Shown: positions 51,350 to 60,506 of the stretch, in pieces | Layout of the letters: each line of letters starts with the position of its first letter | How positions within the stretch are numbered: the stretch's first letter is position 1 | Assembly: GCA_003213625.1 (NCBI GenBank) | Contig: QCMT01000002.1 | Span: 214,152 to 278,151 of the forward strand | DNA from: OCS155 cluster bacterium AG-422-J23 | GTDB taxonomy: Bacteria > Actinomycetota > Acidimicrobiia > Actinomarinales > Actinomarinaceae | Direction: 5' to 3' | DNA length: 64,000 nt | Notes under the pieces: model-generated | The model's database searches: none | What the model was told of the DNA's origin: nothing | What the model saw: the letters and a program-made list of their open reading frames with translations, nothing else | Translations under genes and position numbers: made by a program

Positions 51350-52334
51350 AAATATTTTTTTGACTGGCTCTACAGGTGTTGTGGGAAAGCCTTTACTAAA
51401 GAAACTCATAAACGAAGGACATAATGTTTATGCATTGTCAAGAAATAAGACAAACGATAAATTTTTGATATCAAATAATACTGAAATTATTCGAGGAGAT
51501 CTATTCGACGATGATATCTACTCACAACTTCAGAAAAAATCAATTAATGCAATATTTCATATAGCCGGGGCAAACCAAAAATGTCAGAAAGATCCATCAA
51601 GCATGTTTAGAACAAACATTGAAGGAACTAAACAGATGCTAGAACTTGGGAACAAATTAAATATCGAAAAATTTATTTATACATCTTCTGCCGTAACTCT
51701 TGGAGAAAAAAAGGGTAGTATCGGAAACGAAGACTCCATACATAGAGGTACTTTTCTTTCTGATTATGAAGAGTCAAAATATCTGGCAGAAGAAAAAGCT
51801 TTCTCTTTCAATAAAGAGTTTGAATTTGTATCGATTAATCCATCATCTGTTCAAGGACCTGGAAGAATATCTGGAACTGCAAAGCTTTTGATATCAACAC
51901 TAAATAAAAAATTTCCACCATTAATTAAAAGTTCTGTATCAGCAGTTGATATTGATGATTGTACAGAGGGCCATTACCTTGGATTAACTAATGGGAAGAA
52001 TAATGAAAGATATGTTCTTAATAGTTTTAGATTGAATATCGAAACACTTATTGAGAATCTAAAGACAATTACAAACTGGAATGGTTCTCCAATATATATC
52101 TCAAAACAACTTCTTGTTGGTTTAGGTCCACTCTTTGATATTTTTGGAAAATTTACTTCATTAAGGGAAGTTATATGTGGAGAAACAATTAGAGTCCTCA
52201 CTCACGGCCATTTATATGATGGTCAGAAAGCAGAAAAAGAGCTTGGATTGAATTACACATCAGTTGATGATTTTATATCTAAAACCATTACTTGGTTAAA
52301 CAGTGAAAAATTAACAAAAGTAGATATCAAATAA
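51339..52334 (+). CDS. NAD-dependent epimerase/dehydratase-family protein
   Basis: 331 residues from the ATG at 51339 (overlaps the pgsA end by 11 bp). Extended short-chain dehydrogenase with TGSTGVVGKPLL, GDLFDDD, AGANQKC and the Tyr-x3-Lys pair in DYEESKYLAEE. Substrate unknown; related proteins act on nucleotide sugars, flavonoid-like ketones or sterol-type lipids. Adjacent to membrane-lipid and nucleotide genes. Confidence 0.83.
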   Translation: MKYKNIFLTGSTGVVGKPLLKKLINEGHNVYALSRNKTNDKFLISNNTEIIRGDLFDDDIYSQLQKKSINAIFHIAGANQKCQKDPSSMFRTNIEGTKQMLELGNKLNIEKFIYTSSAVTLGEKKGSIGNEDSIHRGTFLSDYEESKYLAEEKAFSFNKEFEFVSINPSSVQGPGRISGTAKLLISTLNKKFPPLIKSSVSAVDIDDCTEGHYLGLTNGKNNERYVLNSFRLNIETLIENLKTITNWNGSPIYISKQLLVGLGPLFDIFGKFTSLREVICGETIRVLTHGHLYDGQKAEKELGLNYTSVDDFISKTITWLNSEKLTKVDIK

Positions 52335-52335
52335 C

Positions 52336-53076
52336 ATGAATGATTTCAATAATCTACTTGATATAGTTTCACAATTAAGAAAAGAATGCCCGTGGGACAA
52401 AGAACAAACACACGAAAGCCTGGCAAAGCATCTGATTGAGGAATCATACGAATTATTAGATACTTTATCAAATTTAAATGACTCACCAGAATCCTTTAAT
52501 GACTTTAAAGAAGAGTTAGGAGATCTTTTACTCCAAATACTATTACATTCAGAAATTGCCTCTGAAAATAATTATTTTTCGATAATTGAAGTGATAAATT
52601 CTTTACAAAAAAAATTAATAAAACGCCACCCACATGTTTTTGATAAAAAAAACTTAAATTCATCGGAGGAAGTTGAAAAACAATGGGAAGAAATAAAGAA
52701 AGAAGGCAATAAATCTATATTTGATGACATCAACACGAAACTTCCTCCAGTAAATACAGCTTTCAAAGTACAACGAAAAGCAAAGACGCTTAATTTAAGC
52801 TATAAAAATTATGATGAGGCCTTGGATGATTTAATTTCAGAAATAAATGAACTTAAAGAAGCAACCACTTTAGAAGATAGAAAGTCAGAACTTGGCGATG
52901 TATATTTTTCACTAATTAATGTTTCTAGGTATTTAGAGGCTGATCCTGAAATTGAGTTAAAAAAATCTATTCAAACCTTTATCAATCGTGCAAAATACGT
53001 TGAAAAACATATAAATAAAGAAACAGATATTAATGTTCTTTGGCAGGAAGCTAAGAAAAATCAAATAGATTCGTAA
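52336..53076 (+). CDS. mazG: MazG nucleotide pyrophosphohydrolase
   Basis: 246 residues. Two MazG repeats: the N-terminal one has RKECPWDKEQTHESLAKHLIEESYELLDTL and EELGDLLLQILLHS; the C-terminal one keeps SELGDVYFSLINVSRYLEAD. It hydrolyses (d)NTPs. Followed by enolase, as in mycobacteria. Confidence 0.93.
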   Translation: MNDFNNLLDIVSQLRKECPWDKEQTHESLAKHLIEESYELLDTLSNLNDSPESFNDFKEELGDLLLQILLHSEIASENNYFSIIEVINSLQKKLIKRHPHVFDKKNLNSSEEVEKQWEEIKKEGNKSIFDDINTKLPPVNTAFKVQRKAKTLNLSYKNYDEALDDLISEINELKEATTLEDRKSELGDVYFSLINVSRYLEADPEIELKKSIQTFINRAKYVEKHINKETDINVLWQEAKKNQIDS

Positions 53077-53113
53077 AGATTATTTTTTCTGTTAGATTTT
53101 AATTAACAGGGTT

Positions 53114-54388
53114 ATGAATAAAAAAATTAAAAGCATTGACGCTCGTCATATATTAGATTCAAGAGCAAATCCAACCATTGAAGTTGAAGTTACAACGAGT
53201 GATAATATTAAAGGTCGTGCTGCAGTTCCGTCCGGAGCTTCCACGGGAGCTCTTGAGGCTCATGAACTTAGAGATAATGATTCATTCTTTAATGGGATGG
53301 GAGTAAACAAAGCGATCGAAAATGTTAAAACAATAATTTCAGACACTTTATTAGGTGAGGATGTAACTGATCAGAGCAATATTGACAATAAGTTAATTGA
53401 ATTAGATGGAACTGATAACAAAAATAATCTTGGAGCAAATGCAATCTTAGCAGTCTCTATGGCCTCAATGAGAGCAAGTGCAAGTCAGCAAAACAAACAA
53501 CTTTTTGATCTCTTCCCAAATATTTACGGACCACCTTCTCTACCTGTTCCTTTTATGAATATTCTCAATGGAGGTGCACACGCTGATAACTCTGTTGATA
53601 TTCAAGAATTTATGATTGTACCATTTGGTTTCGAAACTTTTGATACCTCTTTGAGAGCAGGTGTTGAGATTTATCATGTACTTAAAAAAAGACTTAAATC
53701 AAATAAGCTTTCAACCAATGTTGGTGATGAAGGAGGATTTGCTCCAAATTTTAACTCTTCAACAGAGATCCTTGACGAAATTATGCAATCTATTTCTGAA
53801 GCTGGTTATGAACCAGGTGGAAATGTTTCTTTAGCTTTAGATGTTGCAGCCTCGGAATTTTTTACAGATGATTTTTATAGGATTGAGGGAAACAAACTTA
53901 ATAGCCAGGAAATGTCAGATTATTTAATAAATCTATCGTCGAATTATCCGATCATATCAATTGAGGATGGATTAGCTGAGGACGACTGGGATGGATGGAA
54001 ATATCTAACAGAAAAAATAGGAGACACAATACAACTTGTTGGAGATGACTTATTTGTTACGCAAGAAAAAATCTTAGAAAAAGGAGTCGCTGATAGTTGT
54101 GCAAACTCAATCTTAGTTAAAGTGAATCAAGTTGGAAGTGTGAGTGAAACAATCAATACGATGACACTGGCCAAAGAAAGCAACTATTCATCTATTGTTT
54201 CGCACAGATCGGGTGAGACAGAAGATACATTTATAAGTCATTTATGTGTCGGCACCTCAAGTGGACAAATAAAAACAGGTGCACCTGCGAGATCAGAAAG
54301 AACAGCAAAGTACAATGAGTTACTTCGAATTGGAGAAAAAATAGGTTTTGAACAATTCAATATTCAAGAATTGGGATATAGCAAATGA
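53114..54388 (+). CDS. eno: Enolase
   Basis: 424 residues. DARHILDSRANPTIEVEV, SGASTGALEAHELRD, LPVPFMNILNGGAHADN, the catalytic LVGDDLFVT region and VSHRSGETEDTFI are all enolase motifs. It converts 2-phosphoglycerate to PEP, and with ppdK and glxK covers lower glycolysis. Confidence 0.97.
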   Translation: MNKKIKSIDARHILDSRANPTIEVEVTTSDNIKGRAAVPSGASTGALEAHELRDNDSFFNGMGVNKAIENVKTIISDTLLGEDVTDQSNIDNKLIELDGTDNKNNLGANAILAVSMASMRASASQQNKQLFDLFPNIYGPPSLPVPFMNILNGGAHADNSVDIQEFMIVPFGFETFDTSLRAGVEIYHVLKKRLKSNKLSTNVGDEGGFAPNFNSSTEILDEIMQSISEAGYEPGGNVSLALDVAASEFFTDDFYRIEGNKLNSQEMSDYLINLSSNYPIISIEDGLAEDDWDGWKYLTEKIGDTIQLVGDDLFVTQEKILEKGVADSCANSILVKVNQVGSVSETINTMTLAKESNYSSIVSHRSGETEDTFISHLCVGTSSGQIKTGAPARSERTAKYNELLRIGEKIGFEQFNIQELGYSK

Positions 54389-54762
54389 TTAAACAGAATT
54401 TATTTTCAAAAATAATGTTTTTAATTACTTCTTTTATTTTTGTATTCTTTATTTTTGATACTTGGGAATTAAGTTTCAAAGATTATCAATCACTACAATC
54501 ACAGCTTGAAACACGGCAAGAACATGCAAATGATTTAAGAAATGAAATTAACTTTATCCAACAAAAAATTGATGATCTCGAAGATCCTGACAAGCTCGAT
54601 ATTATTTTGAGACAACATGGATATGGCCTGCCGGGAGAAAATATATATAGATTTAAAGTTCCAGAACCTGTCACACCTCTGGAAGAAACTCTTCAAAGCG
54701 AAAGAAGTAAAGGCCTTTTAGAATATGTTGTAGAGTTTATTGTCGGAACAAATAGTGACTAG
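54385..54762 (+). CDS. FtsB/DivIC-like septum formation protein
   Basis: 125 residues. One N-terminal span (about 9-25), then a coiled coil (about 30-67, with heptads) and the typical DPDKLDIILRQHGYGLPGENIYRF block of the DivIC/FtsB family. Overlaps eno by 4 bp. The eno - FtsB-like - DUF501 - ppx order is conserved in actinobacteria, supporting the assignment. Confidence 0.87.
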   Translation: MIKQNLFSKIMFLITSFIFVFFIFDTWELSFKDYQSLQSQLETRQEHANDLRNEINFIQQKIDDLEDPDKLDIILRQHGYGLPGENIYRFKVPEPVTPLEETLQSERSKGLLEYVVEFIVGTNSD

Positions 54763-55270
54763 TGAAAAGCAAATTGTTGAAATACAACTTAATAGAAGTT
54801 TAAGAAGCGAAATAAAAGTAGCTGTTAAGTGTCATTTTGACCTTCCTGTCGTAGTTGATGTTCCAAAAAACCTTGATGATGGGACACCATTTCCAACCAT
54901 GTTTTGGCTTACATGCCCAATGTATATAAAAAAAGTTAGCACTTTGGAGTCTCATGGAATGGTCAAAGAGCTGGATAGCCAACTTAATAGCAATAAGAAG
55001 CTTAGAAAATTGTGGTCAAAGAGACAAAAAAGTTATGAAAAAGAAAGAAATAGAAAGTATAAAAATGTAAATAATACAGTTTCTCCAATCGGAGGAGTTG
55101 GTGGTGCTGTAAATTCTATAAAATGTTTACATTCTCATTTAGCAGACGAATTAGTAACTGGAAAAAATATTGTTGGACAAATCGTTTTAGAGAATGTTGG
55201 AGGTTGTAATTGTAACGAACCATGTGTGGTTGAGGGAACTAAGAATGATAACTGGCGATCCGAATGGTAG
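54755..55270 (+). CDS. DUF501 protein
   Basis: 171 residues from a GTG at 54755; a TTG 15 bases upstream is an alternative, both inside the previous gene. Conserved blocks: CHFDLPVVVDVPKNLDDGTPFPTMFWLTCPM, IGGVGGAVNSIKCLHSHLADELV and a Cys-rich end GGCNCNEPCV. Function unknown; widespread in actinobacteria between FtsB-like and ppx genes, which it overlaps by 7 bases here. Confidence 0.88.
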   Translation: MTSEKQIVEIQLNRSLRSEIKVAVKCHFDLPVVVDVPKNLDDGTPFPTMFWLTCPMYIKKVSTLESHGMVKELDSQLNSNKKLRKLWSKRQKSYEKERNRKYKNVNNTVSPIGGVGGAVNSIKCLHSHLADELVTGKNIVGQIVLENVGGCNCNEPCVVEGTKNDNWRSEW

Positions 55271-56160
55271 AAATTGGTGCAATTGACTGTGGTTCAAATT
55301 CAACAAGATTGCTGATATCTACAGTTGAAAATGGAAAGTTAGAAAATCTACATAAAGAGCATCAGGTTACGAGATTGAGTGACAACATTGATAAAACAGG
55401 TACGATTTCAAACGATTCAAAAAAAAGATTTTTTAAAGTACTTAGAAAATATATGAGAAAAATTGAAGAATATAAAGTACAAGAAGTTTTTTGTATTGGG
55501 ACTGCAGTATTTAGAAATTCTAAGAATTCGGATGAAGTTATAGATGAGGTAAAAAAAAGGTTTAATTTAGAAATTAAGATGATTTCTGGAGAAGAGGAAG
55601 GATTACTTACAAGTTTAGGAGTACAGTCATCTTTTGAAAATTTAGAAAATTATTTGATAGTAGATATTGGAGGCCAAAGTACAGAACTTATTACAGATGT
55701 TGATCATAAGTTAGATATTCAATCTGAGGATATTGGAGTCGTATCGATGAGTGAAAATTACTTTAATGAGAATCCTATCAACACTGACAAAGAGGAAACT
55801 GCAACAAATTTCTTTAATGATATTTTTCATGTTAAAGATTATGCACATAGACAATTAATTGGCGTCTCTGGAACTTTTACATCTCTTGGCTCAATATATT
55901 TAAATCAAAAAATTTATGATGAAAATGAAATTGATAAAGTAATAATTTCTAATGACTCTGTTGAAAATATCTATGAAAATTTAAAAACATTGTCAGTACC
56001 AAAAATAATAAGTACTTATCCAAGTCTTGACCCAAAAAGAGCAGTAACTATAACTTCTGGATTATTTCTAGTAAAAAACTTGTTAAAAAAATATAAAATT
56101 ACCCAACTAAAAGTTTCAAAAAGTGATATTTTAGAAGGGCTTATTCTAAAATATTTTTAG
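55264..56160 (+). CDS. ppx: Exopolyphosphatase / guanosine pentaphosphate phosphohydrolase family
   Basis: 298 residues. The actin-like ATPase fold shows IGAIDCGSNSTRLLIS, GTAVFRNSKNS, SGEEEGLLTSLGVQSS and VDIGGQSTELI. It hydrolyses polyphosphate or (p)ppGpp precursor; short version without the C-terminal HD domain. Last gene of the mazG-eno block, followed by tRNA-Leu. Confidence 0.93.
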   Translation: MVEIGAIDCGSNSTRLLISTVENGKLENLHKEHQVTRLSDNIDKTGTISNDSKKRFFKVLRKYMRKIEEYKVQEVFCIGTAVFRNSKNSDEVIDEVKKRFNLEIKMISGEEEGLLTSLGVQSSFENLENYLIVDIGGQSTELITDVDHKLDIQSEDIGVVSMSENYFNENPINTDKEETATNFFNDIFHVKDYAHRQLIGVSGTFTSLGSIYLNQKIYDENEIDKVIISNDSVENIYENLKTLSVPKIISTYPSLDPKRAVTITSGLFLVKNLLKKYKITQLKVSKSDILEGLILKYF

Positions 56161-56167
56161 TTTGGCT

Positions 56168-56251
56168 GCCCGGGTGGCGGAATTGGTAGACGCGACGGAC
56201 TTAAAATCCGTTATTCGAAAGGATGTGGGGGTTCGAGTCCCCCCTCGGGCA
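56168..56251 (+). tRNA. tRNA-Leu (TAA)
   Basis: 84 nt with a long variable arm. Acceptor GCCCGGG pairs with CTCGGGC, discriminator A; D-loop AATTGGTAGACGC; anticodon stem ACGGA/TCCGT with loop CTTAAAA (anticodon TAA); variable arm TATTCGAAAGGATG; T-arm GGGGG-TTCGAGT-CCCCC. CCA is not encoded. Confidence 0.95.
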
Positions 56252-56347
56252 CTTTTATACATAATATGAATAAAAAAATCAACTCAAACACAAAAAGTTT
56301 TAATTAAATAATAGAAATATTCTTTAATTTTAATACCCTGATTATTA

Positions 56348-56382
56348 GCTAAAAATATCCTATTTTTAGCATACGTACGTAT
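56348..56382. promoter_or_regulatory. Two adjacent palindromes in the sugar-transport operon promoter
   Basis: A 23-bp inverted repeat, GCTAAAAATA - TCC - TATTTTTAGC (56348-56370), is perfect over 10 bp per arm. Directly after it is a perfect 12-bp palindrome ATACGTACGTAT (56371-56382). There is no T-run, so a terminator is unlikely; both lie 19-53 bases before the binding-protein ATG, over or beside the expected promoter. They look like a transcription-factor operator, perhaps LacI- or ROK-type sugar control; the regulator is not identified. Confidence 0.55.
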
Positions 56383-56400
56383 AAATAAGGGAGATAAATA

Positions 56401-57708
56401 ATGAGAAAGTCTTTAATCGGACTGCTTCTTATCCTTTCAATGGTTGCTGTTGCTTGCGGAAACAGCCTTGAGGGAGAAGAAGTACTTTATTTTGGAGCTC
56501 CAGCTACTGACAGTCCAGACGGAATAGCAATTCAGTCTTCATTTGAACAATTCACTGAAGAAACTGGAATAATTGTTACTTACGTTGGATCAGAAAACTT
56601 TGAGTCTGAATTGTTGGCTCAAATCGAAGCTGGTAATCCGCCGAATATTGCTTTGTGGCCTCAACCTGGAACGGTTAGAGCACAAGCTAGAGCAGGAAAT
56701 CTTATCCCACTTGAAGATCTCGGTGTAGATCTTGATGAATATAGAGCTAACTTCTCACCATACTTAGTTGGTTTAGGTGAAGTTGATGGCGTTCCATATG
56801 GTGGAGCACATGCTGTTAACTTGAAGAGTATCGTTTGGTACCAACCAGCTGAATTTGATAGTAGAGGTTATTCTATTCCTGAAACTTGGGATGAAATGAT
56901 TGCTCTTGCTGACCAAATTGTTGCAGATGGAATGACACCATTCTGTTTTGGGATGTACTCAAATGGTGCAACTGGTTGGTTAGCTACTGACTGGATGGAA
57001 GATATTATGCTTCGTACCGGTAATGGAACAACATCTTATGACCAATGGGTCAACCATGAGATTCCATTTAACGATCCAATCGTTAAGAATGCGGCAACAT
57101 ACTTAAGTCAGATTATGCATACTGACGGTTATGTAGTTGGTGGAACTGATGCAATAGTTTCAACATTCTTTGGAGATGCTCAAGATCCTATGTTTGAAAG
57201 AGATGCAAACGGAAATCCAGGTTGCTTTATGCATAGACAAGCATCATTCATTCCTGGTTTCTGGCCAGAAGATGCACAAGAAGGATTGGGAACAGAAACA
57301 ACTTTCTTTGCATTCCCAGACATGGAAGTCCCGTCTGACACAGTATTAGGTGCAGGTGACATGTGGGCTGTTCTTGTAAATGATGAGGCTACTCAAGAGG
57401 TAGTTGATTTCATGTTGTCTGAAAATTACTTTGATGCAATTGCAACAAACGTTGCTGGCACAGGTTCAACAAGAATCAGTGCACATATTGGGTTTGATAC
57501 TTCAAAATACTGGAGTGCAACAACTCAAAAACAAGCTGATTTCTTAAAAGCAGCTTTAGCAGCAAACGTTTTCAGATTTGATGGATCCGATAATATGCCA
57601 CCAGAAGTTGGTAGTGGATCTTTCTGGAGCGAGATGACTGAATTGGCCGTCCAAGGTCCAAGCTACATCGATAGCGCTCTCGATAACATCGAAAAATCCT
57701 GGCCGTAA
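56401..57708 (+). CDS. Sugar ABC importer, lipoprotein binding protein
   Basis: 435 residues. Signal peptide with lipobox VAVACG (Cys about 19). Family-1 solute-binding protein resembling alpha-glucoside binders: GNPPNIALWPQPGTVRAQARAG, FGMYSNGATGWLATDWMEDI, TFFAFPDM and EKSWP at the end. GGGAG Shine-Dalgarno. Codon and Gly/Ala content look more optimised than in neighbours, as expected for an abundant transport protein. First gene of the importer operon. Confidence 0.9.
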   Translation: MRKSLIGLLLILSMVAVACGNSLEGEEVLYFGAPATDSPDGIAIQSSFEQFTEETGIIVTYVGSENFESELLAQIEAGNPPNIALWPQPGTVRAQARAGNLIPLEDLGVDLDEYRANFSPYLVGLGEVDGVPYGGAHAVNLKSIVWYQPAEFDSRGYSIPETWDEMIALADQIVADGMTPFCFGMYSNGATGWLATDWMEDIMLRTGNGTTSYDQWVNHEIPFNDPIVKNAATYLSQIMHTDGYVVGGTDAIVSTFFGDAQDPMFERDANGNPGCFMHRQASFIPGFWPEDAQEGLGTETTFFAFPDMEVPSDTVLGAGDMWAVLVNDEATQEVVDFMLSENYFDAIATNVAGTGSTRISAHIGFDTSKYWSATTQKQADFLKAALAANVFRFDGSDNMPPEVGSGSFWSEMTELAVQGPSYIDSALDNIEKSWP

Positions 57709-57725
57709 AAAGCTAAAAGATTAAT

Positions 57726-57755
57726 ACATAGCCACTCTTAAACGAGTGGCTATGT
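57726..57755 (+). terminator. 12-bp hairpin between binding-protein and permease genes
   Basis: ACATAGCCACTC (57726-57737) and GAGTGGCTATGT (57744-57755) pair perfectly around loop TTAAAC, followed by only TTATA. It is a strong hairpin with a weak T-run, probably an attenuator or 3'-end protector that keeps binding-protein mRNA above permease mRNA. Confidence 0.65.
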
Positions 57756-57784
57756 TTATATGAAAAGTGGTAAGCTATTTAAAA

Positions 57785-59026
57785 ATGTCTGTAAAAAGTG
57801 ATAGTAACAAATTACTAGTATTTGGGGTAAGAGTAGTTGCATTTTCTTTTTTTCCACTTCTGTGGTTTTTATCTCAGGCAATTCTGTTTCGCGAAATTAC
57901 AAATAAGATTCCACGACCTTTACTTATATTTCTAGCCATTGTTGTAGGATCAACATTTATTTTTCTTCTTTATGCGGGAATGAATAGAATTATTTCATAT
58001 GCCCCTAAAAATTATCAAGAAGGATTGTATGGAGCAATGTTTGTTGGACCGGCTATATTTCTGCTAGGTTTATTTTTATTCTATCCTGCTATTCGCACAA
58101 TTTATTTGAGTTTCAGAGATAAATGGGGAGAAAATAGTGTAGGTTTTGACAATTATACCTGGGCTTTTTCAGATAAAATAATGCAGATTACTATCAGAAA
58201 TCAAATTATCTGGCTAATTGGTGTAGTTACATTAGTAATAAGTATTGGTCTTATTGTTGCTTATGTTTCAGACAAACTTAAAAAGGGTGAAGCAATTTTT
58301 AAATCCATAATATTTCTTCCTATGGCAATTTCAGGTGTAGGCTCTAGCGCCATATTTAAGTTTATTTACGCTTACAGACCACCGCCACTTACTCAAATAG
58401 GTTTTTTAAATGGTTTAAGAGTCACAGGTGGAACAGATAATTTAGGTAATCCTTGTAAAAATAATATTTTTGAAAATGGCAAAAAAATTGATTATGTCAA
58501 CGACGGATGTACTCAGCCAATTGGATGGCTCCAACAACGGGACCTAACTAAATTTTCAACTTTTGAGAATGTACGACCAGATGATACATTGATGAGTTGG
58601 TTTTCCAACTTTCCGTTAAATACAGTTTTACTAATGATAATAATGGTTTGGATGTTCACTGGATTTGCAATGATTGTTTTTTCTGCCGCAATTAAATCTG
58701 TACCAGCTGAAATAACTGAGGCTGGAAGAATTGATGGTGCATCAGAGGCAAGGATATTTTTGTCAGTAGTAATGCCATACGTAAAATCTACAATTGTTGT
58801 AGTAGCTACTTATTTGACAGTTTCTGTTCTAAAAGCATATGACATAGTTTTCGTTACTACAAGAGGAGATTTTGAAACTAATCTTCTGGCAGTAAAAATG
58901 ATGGATGAATTTTCAAAATTTCTGCATTTTGGTAGGGCTTCAACAGTATCAATATTAATCTTTGTATCGGTTGTACCAATTATTGTTTTAAATGTATTTC
59001 GAAATAAAGAGGAAAACTCTTTATGA
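57785..59026 (+). CDS. Sugar ABC importer permease (MalF/AglF-type)
   Basis: 413 residues from the ATG at 57785; a GTG 18 bases earlier is possible and neither has a clear ribosome site. About eight spans, with the coupling motif EITEAGRIDGASEARIFLSVVMP (about 312-334). A ~75-residue external loop near residues 200-275 holds two Cys (NPCKNN, NDGCTQP), longer than in most MalF-like permeases. Overlaps the next permease by 4 bp. Confidence 0.9.
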   Translation: MSVKSDSNKLLVFGVRVVAFSFFPLLWFLSQAILFREITNKIPRPLLIFLAIVVGSTFIFLLYAGMNRIISYAPKNYQEGLYGAMFVGPAIFLLGLFLFYPAIRTIYLSFRDKWGENSVGFDNYTWAFSDKIMQITIRNQIIWLIGVVTLVISIGLIVAYVSDKLKKGEAIFKSIIFLPMAISGVGSSAIFKFIYAYRPPPLTQIGFLNGLRVTGGTDNLGNPCKNNIFENGKKIDYVNDGCTQPIGWLQQRDLTKFSTFENVRPDDTLMSWFSNFPLNTVLLMIIMVWMFTGFAMIVFSAAIKSVPAEITEAGRIDGASEARIFLSVVMPYVKSTIVVVATYLTVSVLKAYDIVFVTTRGDFETNLLAVKMMDEFSKFLHFGRASTVSILIFVSVVPIIVLNVFRNKEENSL

Positions 59027-59919
59027 ACTATTCTCAAAAATGGTATGACAAACCAGTAAGTAAACTGATACTTATTACAATTTCTCTTGCATGGATGTTT
59101 CCTTATATTGGTTTTGTATTAAGTTCATTTAGAGAACCAGAGGCAATAAAACGAGCAGCCTGGTGGAATTCAATTTCTGGAGGTGAGATAATTTCTGAAT
59201 TTACTTTTCAAAATTATAACGAAATATTATTTGCTGAAAATTTATCTAGGTCTTTTTTCAATTCATTTGCTGTAGTTATACCATCTACAATAATTCCGAT
59301 CACTATTGCTGCTTTTGCAGCTTACGCATTTGCATTCATTGATTTCAAAGGAAAAGATATTTTATTTCTTTTTGTGATTGCAATGATGATTGTTCCTTTA
59401 CAAATGTCCTTAATACCATTAGTAAGCTTAATGAATAAGGGAGCAATATTATTTGGATTACCAATCATTCCAGAACTAAAAATAACAGGGACATTTGTTT
59501 CTGTGTGGTTTGCACATACAGGATTTGGATTGCCACTTGCCACATTTCTGCTTAGAGATTTTATGATGGGTTTACCAAGAAGCGTTATCGAGTCAGCAAA
59601 AATTGATGGAGCTTCACACTTAACCACTTTTTATAGATTAGCTTTACCATTATCAATTGCCGGTGTTGCTGCATTTGCAACATTTCAATTTCTGTGGGTT
59701 TATAATGATTTTCTTGTTGCAAATGTCTTTCTTGGTATAAATCCAAGAAATCAAGTTATAACATCTCATGTAGCTCAACTTACAGTAGGTAATTATGGTG
59801 AAGAATGGCATTTAAGAACTGCAGGTGCAGTAGTTTCCATGATTGTACCTTTAATCGTATTTTTTAGCCTTCAAAGGTTTTTCATTAGAGGACTTGTTGG
59901 AGGAGCAGTAAAGGGTTGA
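59023..59919 (+). CDS. Sugar ABC importer permease (MalG/AglG-type)
   Basis: 298 residues, six spans. Coupling motif PRSVIESAKIDGASHLTTFYRLALPLS (about 185-211). Pairs with the preceding permease to form the channel. Ends inside the start of the following small gene. Confidence 0.91.
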   Translation: MNYSQKWYDKPVSKLILITISLAWMFPYIGFVLSSFREPEAIKRAAWWNSISGGEIISEFTFQNYNEILFAENLSRSFFNSFAVVIPSTIIPITIAAFAAYAFAFIDFKGKDILFLFVIAMMIVPLQMSLIPLVSLMNKGAILFGLPIIPELKITGTFVSVWFAHTGFGLPLATFLLRDFMMGLPRSVIESAKIDGASHLTTFYRLALPLSIAGVAAFATFQFLWVYNDFLVANVFLGINPRNQVITSHVAQLTVGNYGEEWHLRTAGAVVSMIVPLIVFFSLQRFFIRGLVGGAVKG

Positions 59920-60506
59920 AACCCATAACGATAATACTACTCATCTTTGTATTTTCATTTTGCTCAATTCTTCAAAACTATAATTACGAATTCAATATTG
60001 AGGATGAGATTAATATTTATGATGGAAGATTATCAATAAATACAACTGCAAGTTCTTTTTTCAATGATTCAATAAATTTAAATATTCAAATATTTCCAAA
60101 TAGTTTTGATGAAATTAATTATTATGTTTTAACTTTTGATATGAAGTTTAGAGAAGACTATGAGAGTGATTTCGATGGAGTTTGTATTGGTCCAACTTGG
60201 GAGATGAATAAACCTGGTGAGTTAAAAATAATATTAAGTAAAGAAAATAATTTTAAGTCAAAAATTGATGGAAAACTCCAAGAAGAATCACTACGAGATG
60301 GATGTAATAACTACATATATTATTTAAGATATTTTGAAGCAGTTCTCTCGAATGATAAGAAAATATTATATGGAGTGGCAACTGATTATGCAGAACTTTA
60401 TCCAGACGCTCCATATTATTGGATGCTAAATAAAAATAATGAAATTGAAAAAATTGGCACTACTAACATAAAAAAATATAGTTTAAATTTTGAGTTGAGC
60501 AAATAA
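59916..60506 (+). CDS. Small secreted protein of unknown function in the sugar operon
   Basis: 196 residues from a TTG start overlapping the permease by 4 bp, with AAAGGG before it. The N terminus is a signal peptide with a possible lipobox FSFCS. The remainder is a soluble beta-rich domain with DGVCIGPTWEMN and RDGCNNYIYYLRYFEAV (two Cys that might pair). No family recognised. Its place inside the importer operon suggests an extracellular accessory role. Confidence 0.6.
   Translation: MKPITIILLIFVFSFCSILQNYNYEFNIEDEINIYDGRLSINTTASSFFNDSINLNIQIFPNSFDEINYYVLTFDMKFREDYESDFDGVCIGPTWEMNKPGELKIILSKENNFKSKIDGKLQEESLRDGCNNYIYYLRYFEAVLSNDKKILYGVATDYAELYPDAPYYWMLNKNNEIEKIGTTNIKKYSLNFELSK

Noticed and set aside
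56264-56305. 13-codon ORF after tRNA-Leu
   Set aside because: Too short, no -10 at the usual distance, no ribosome site.
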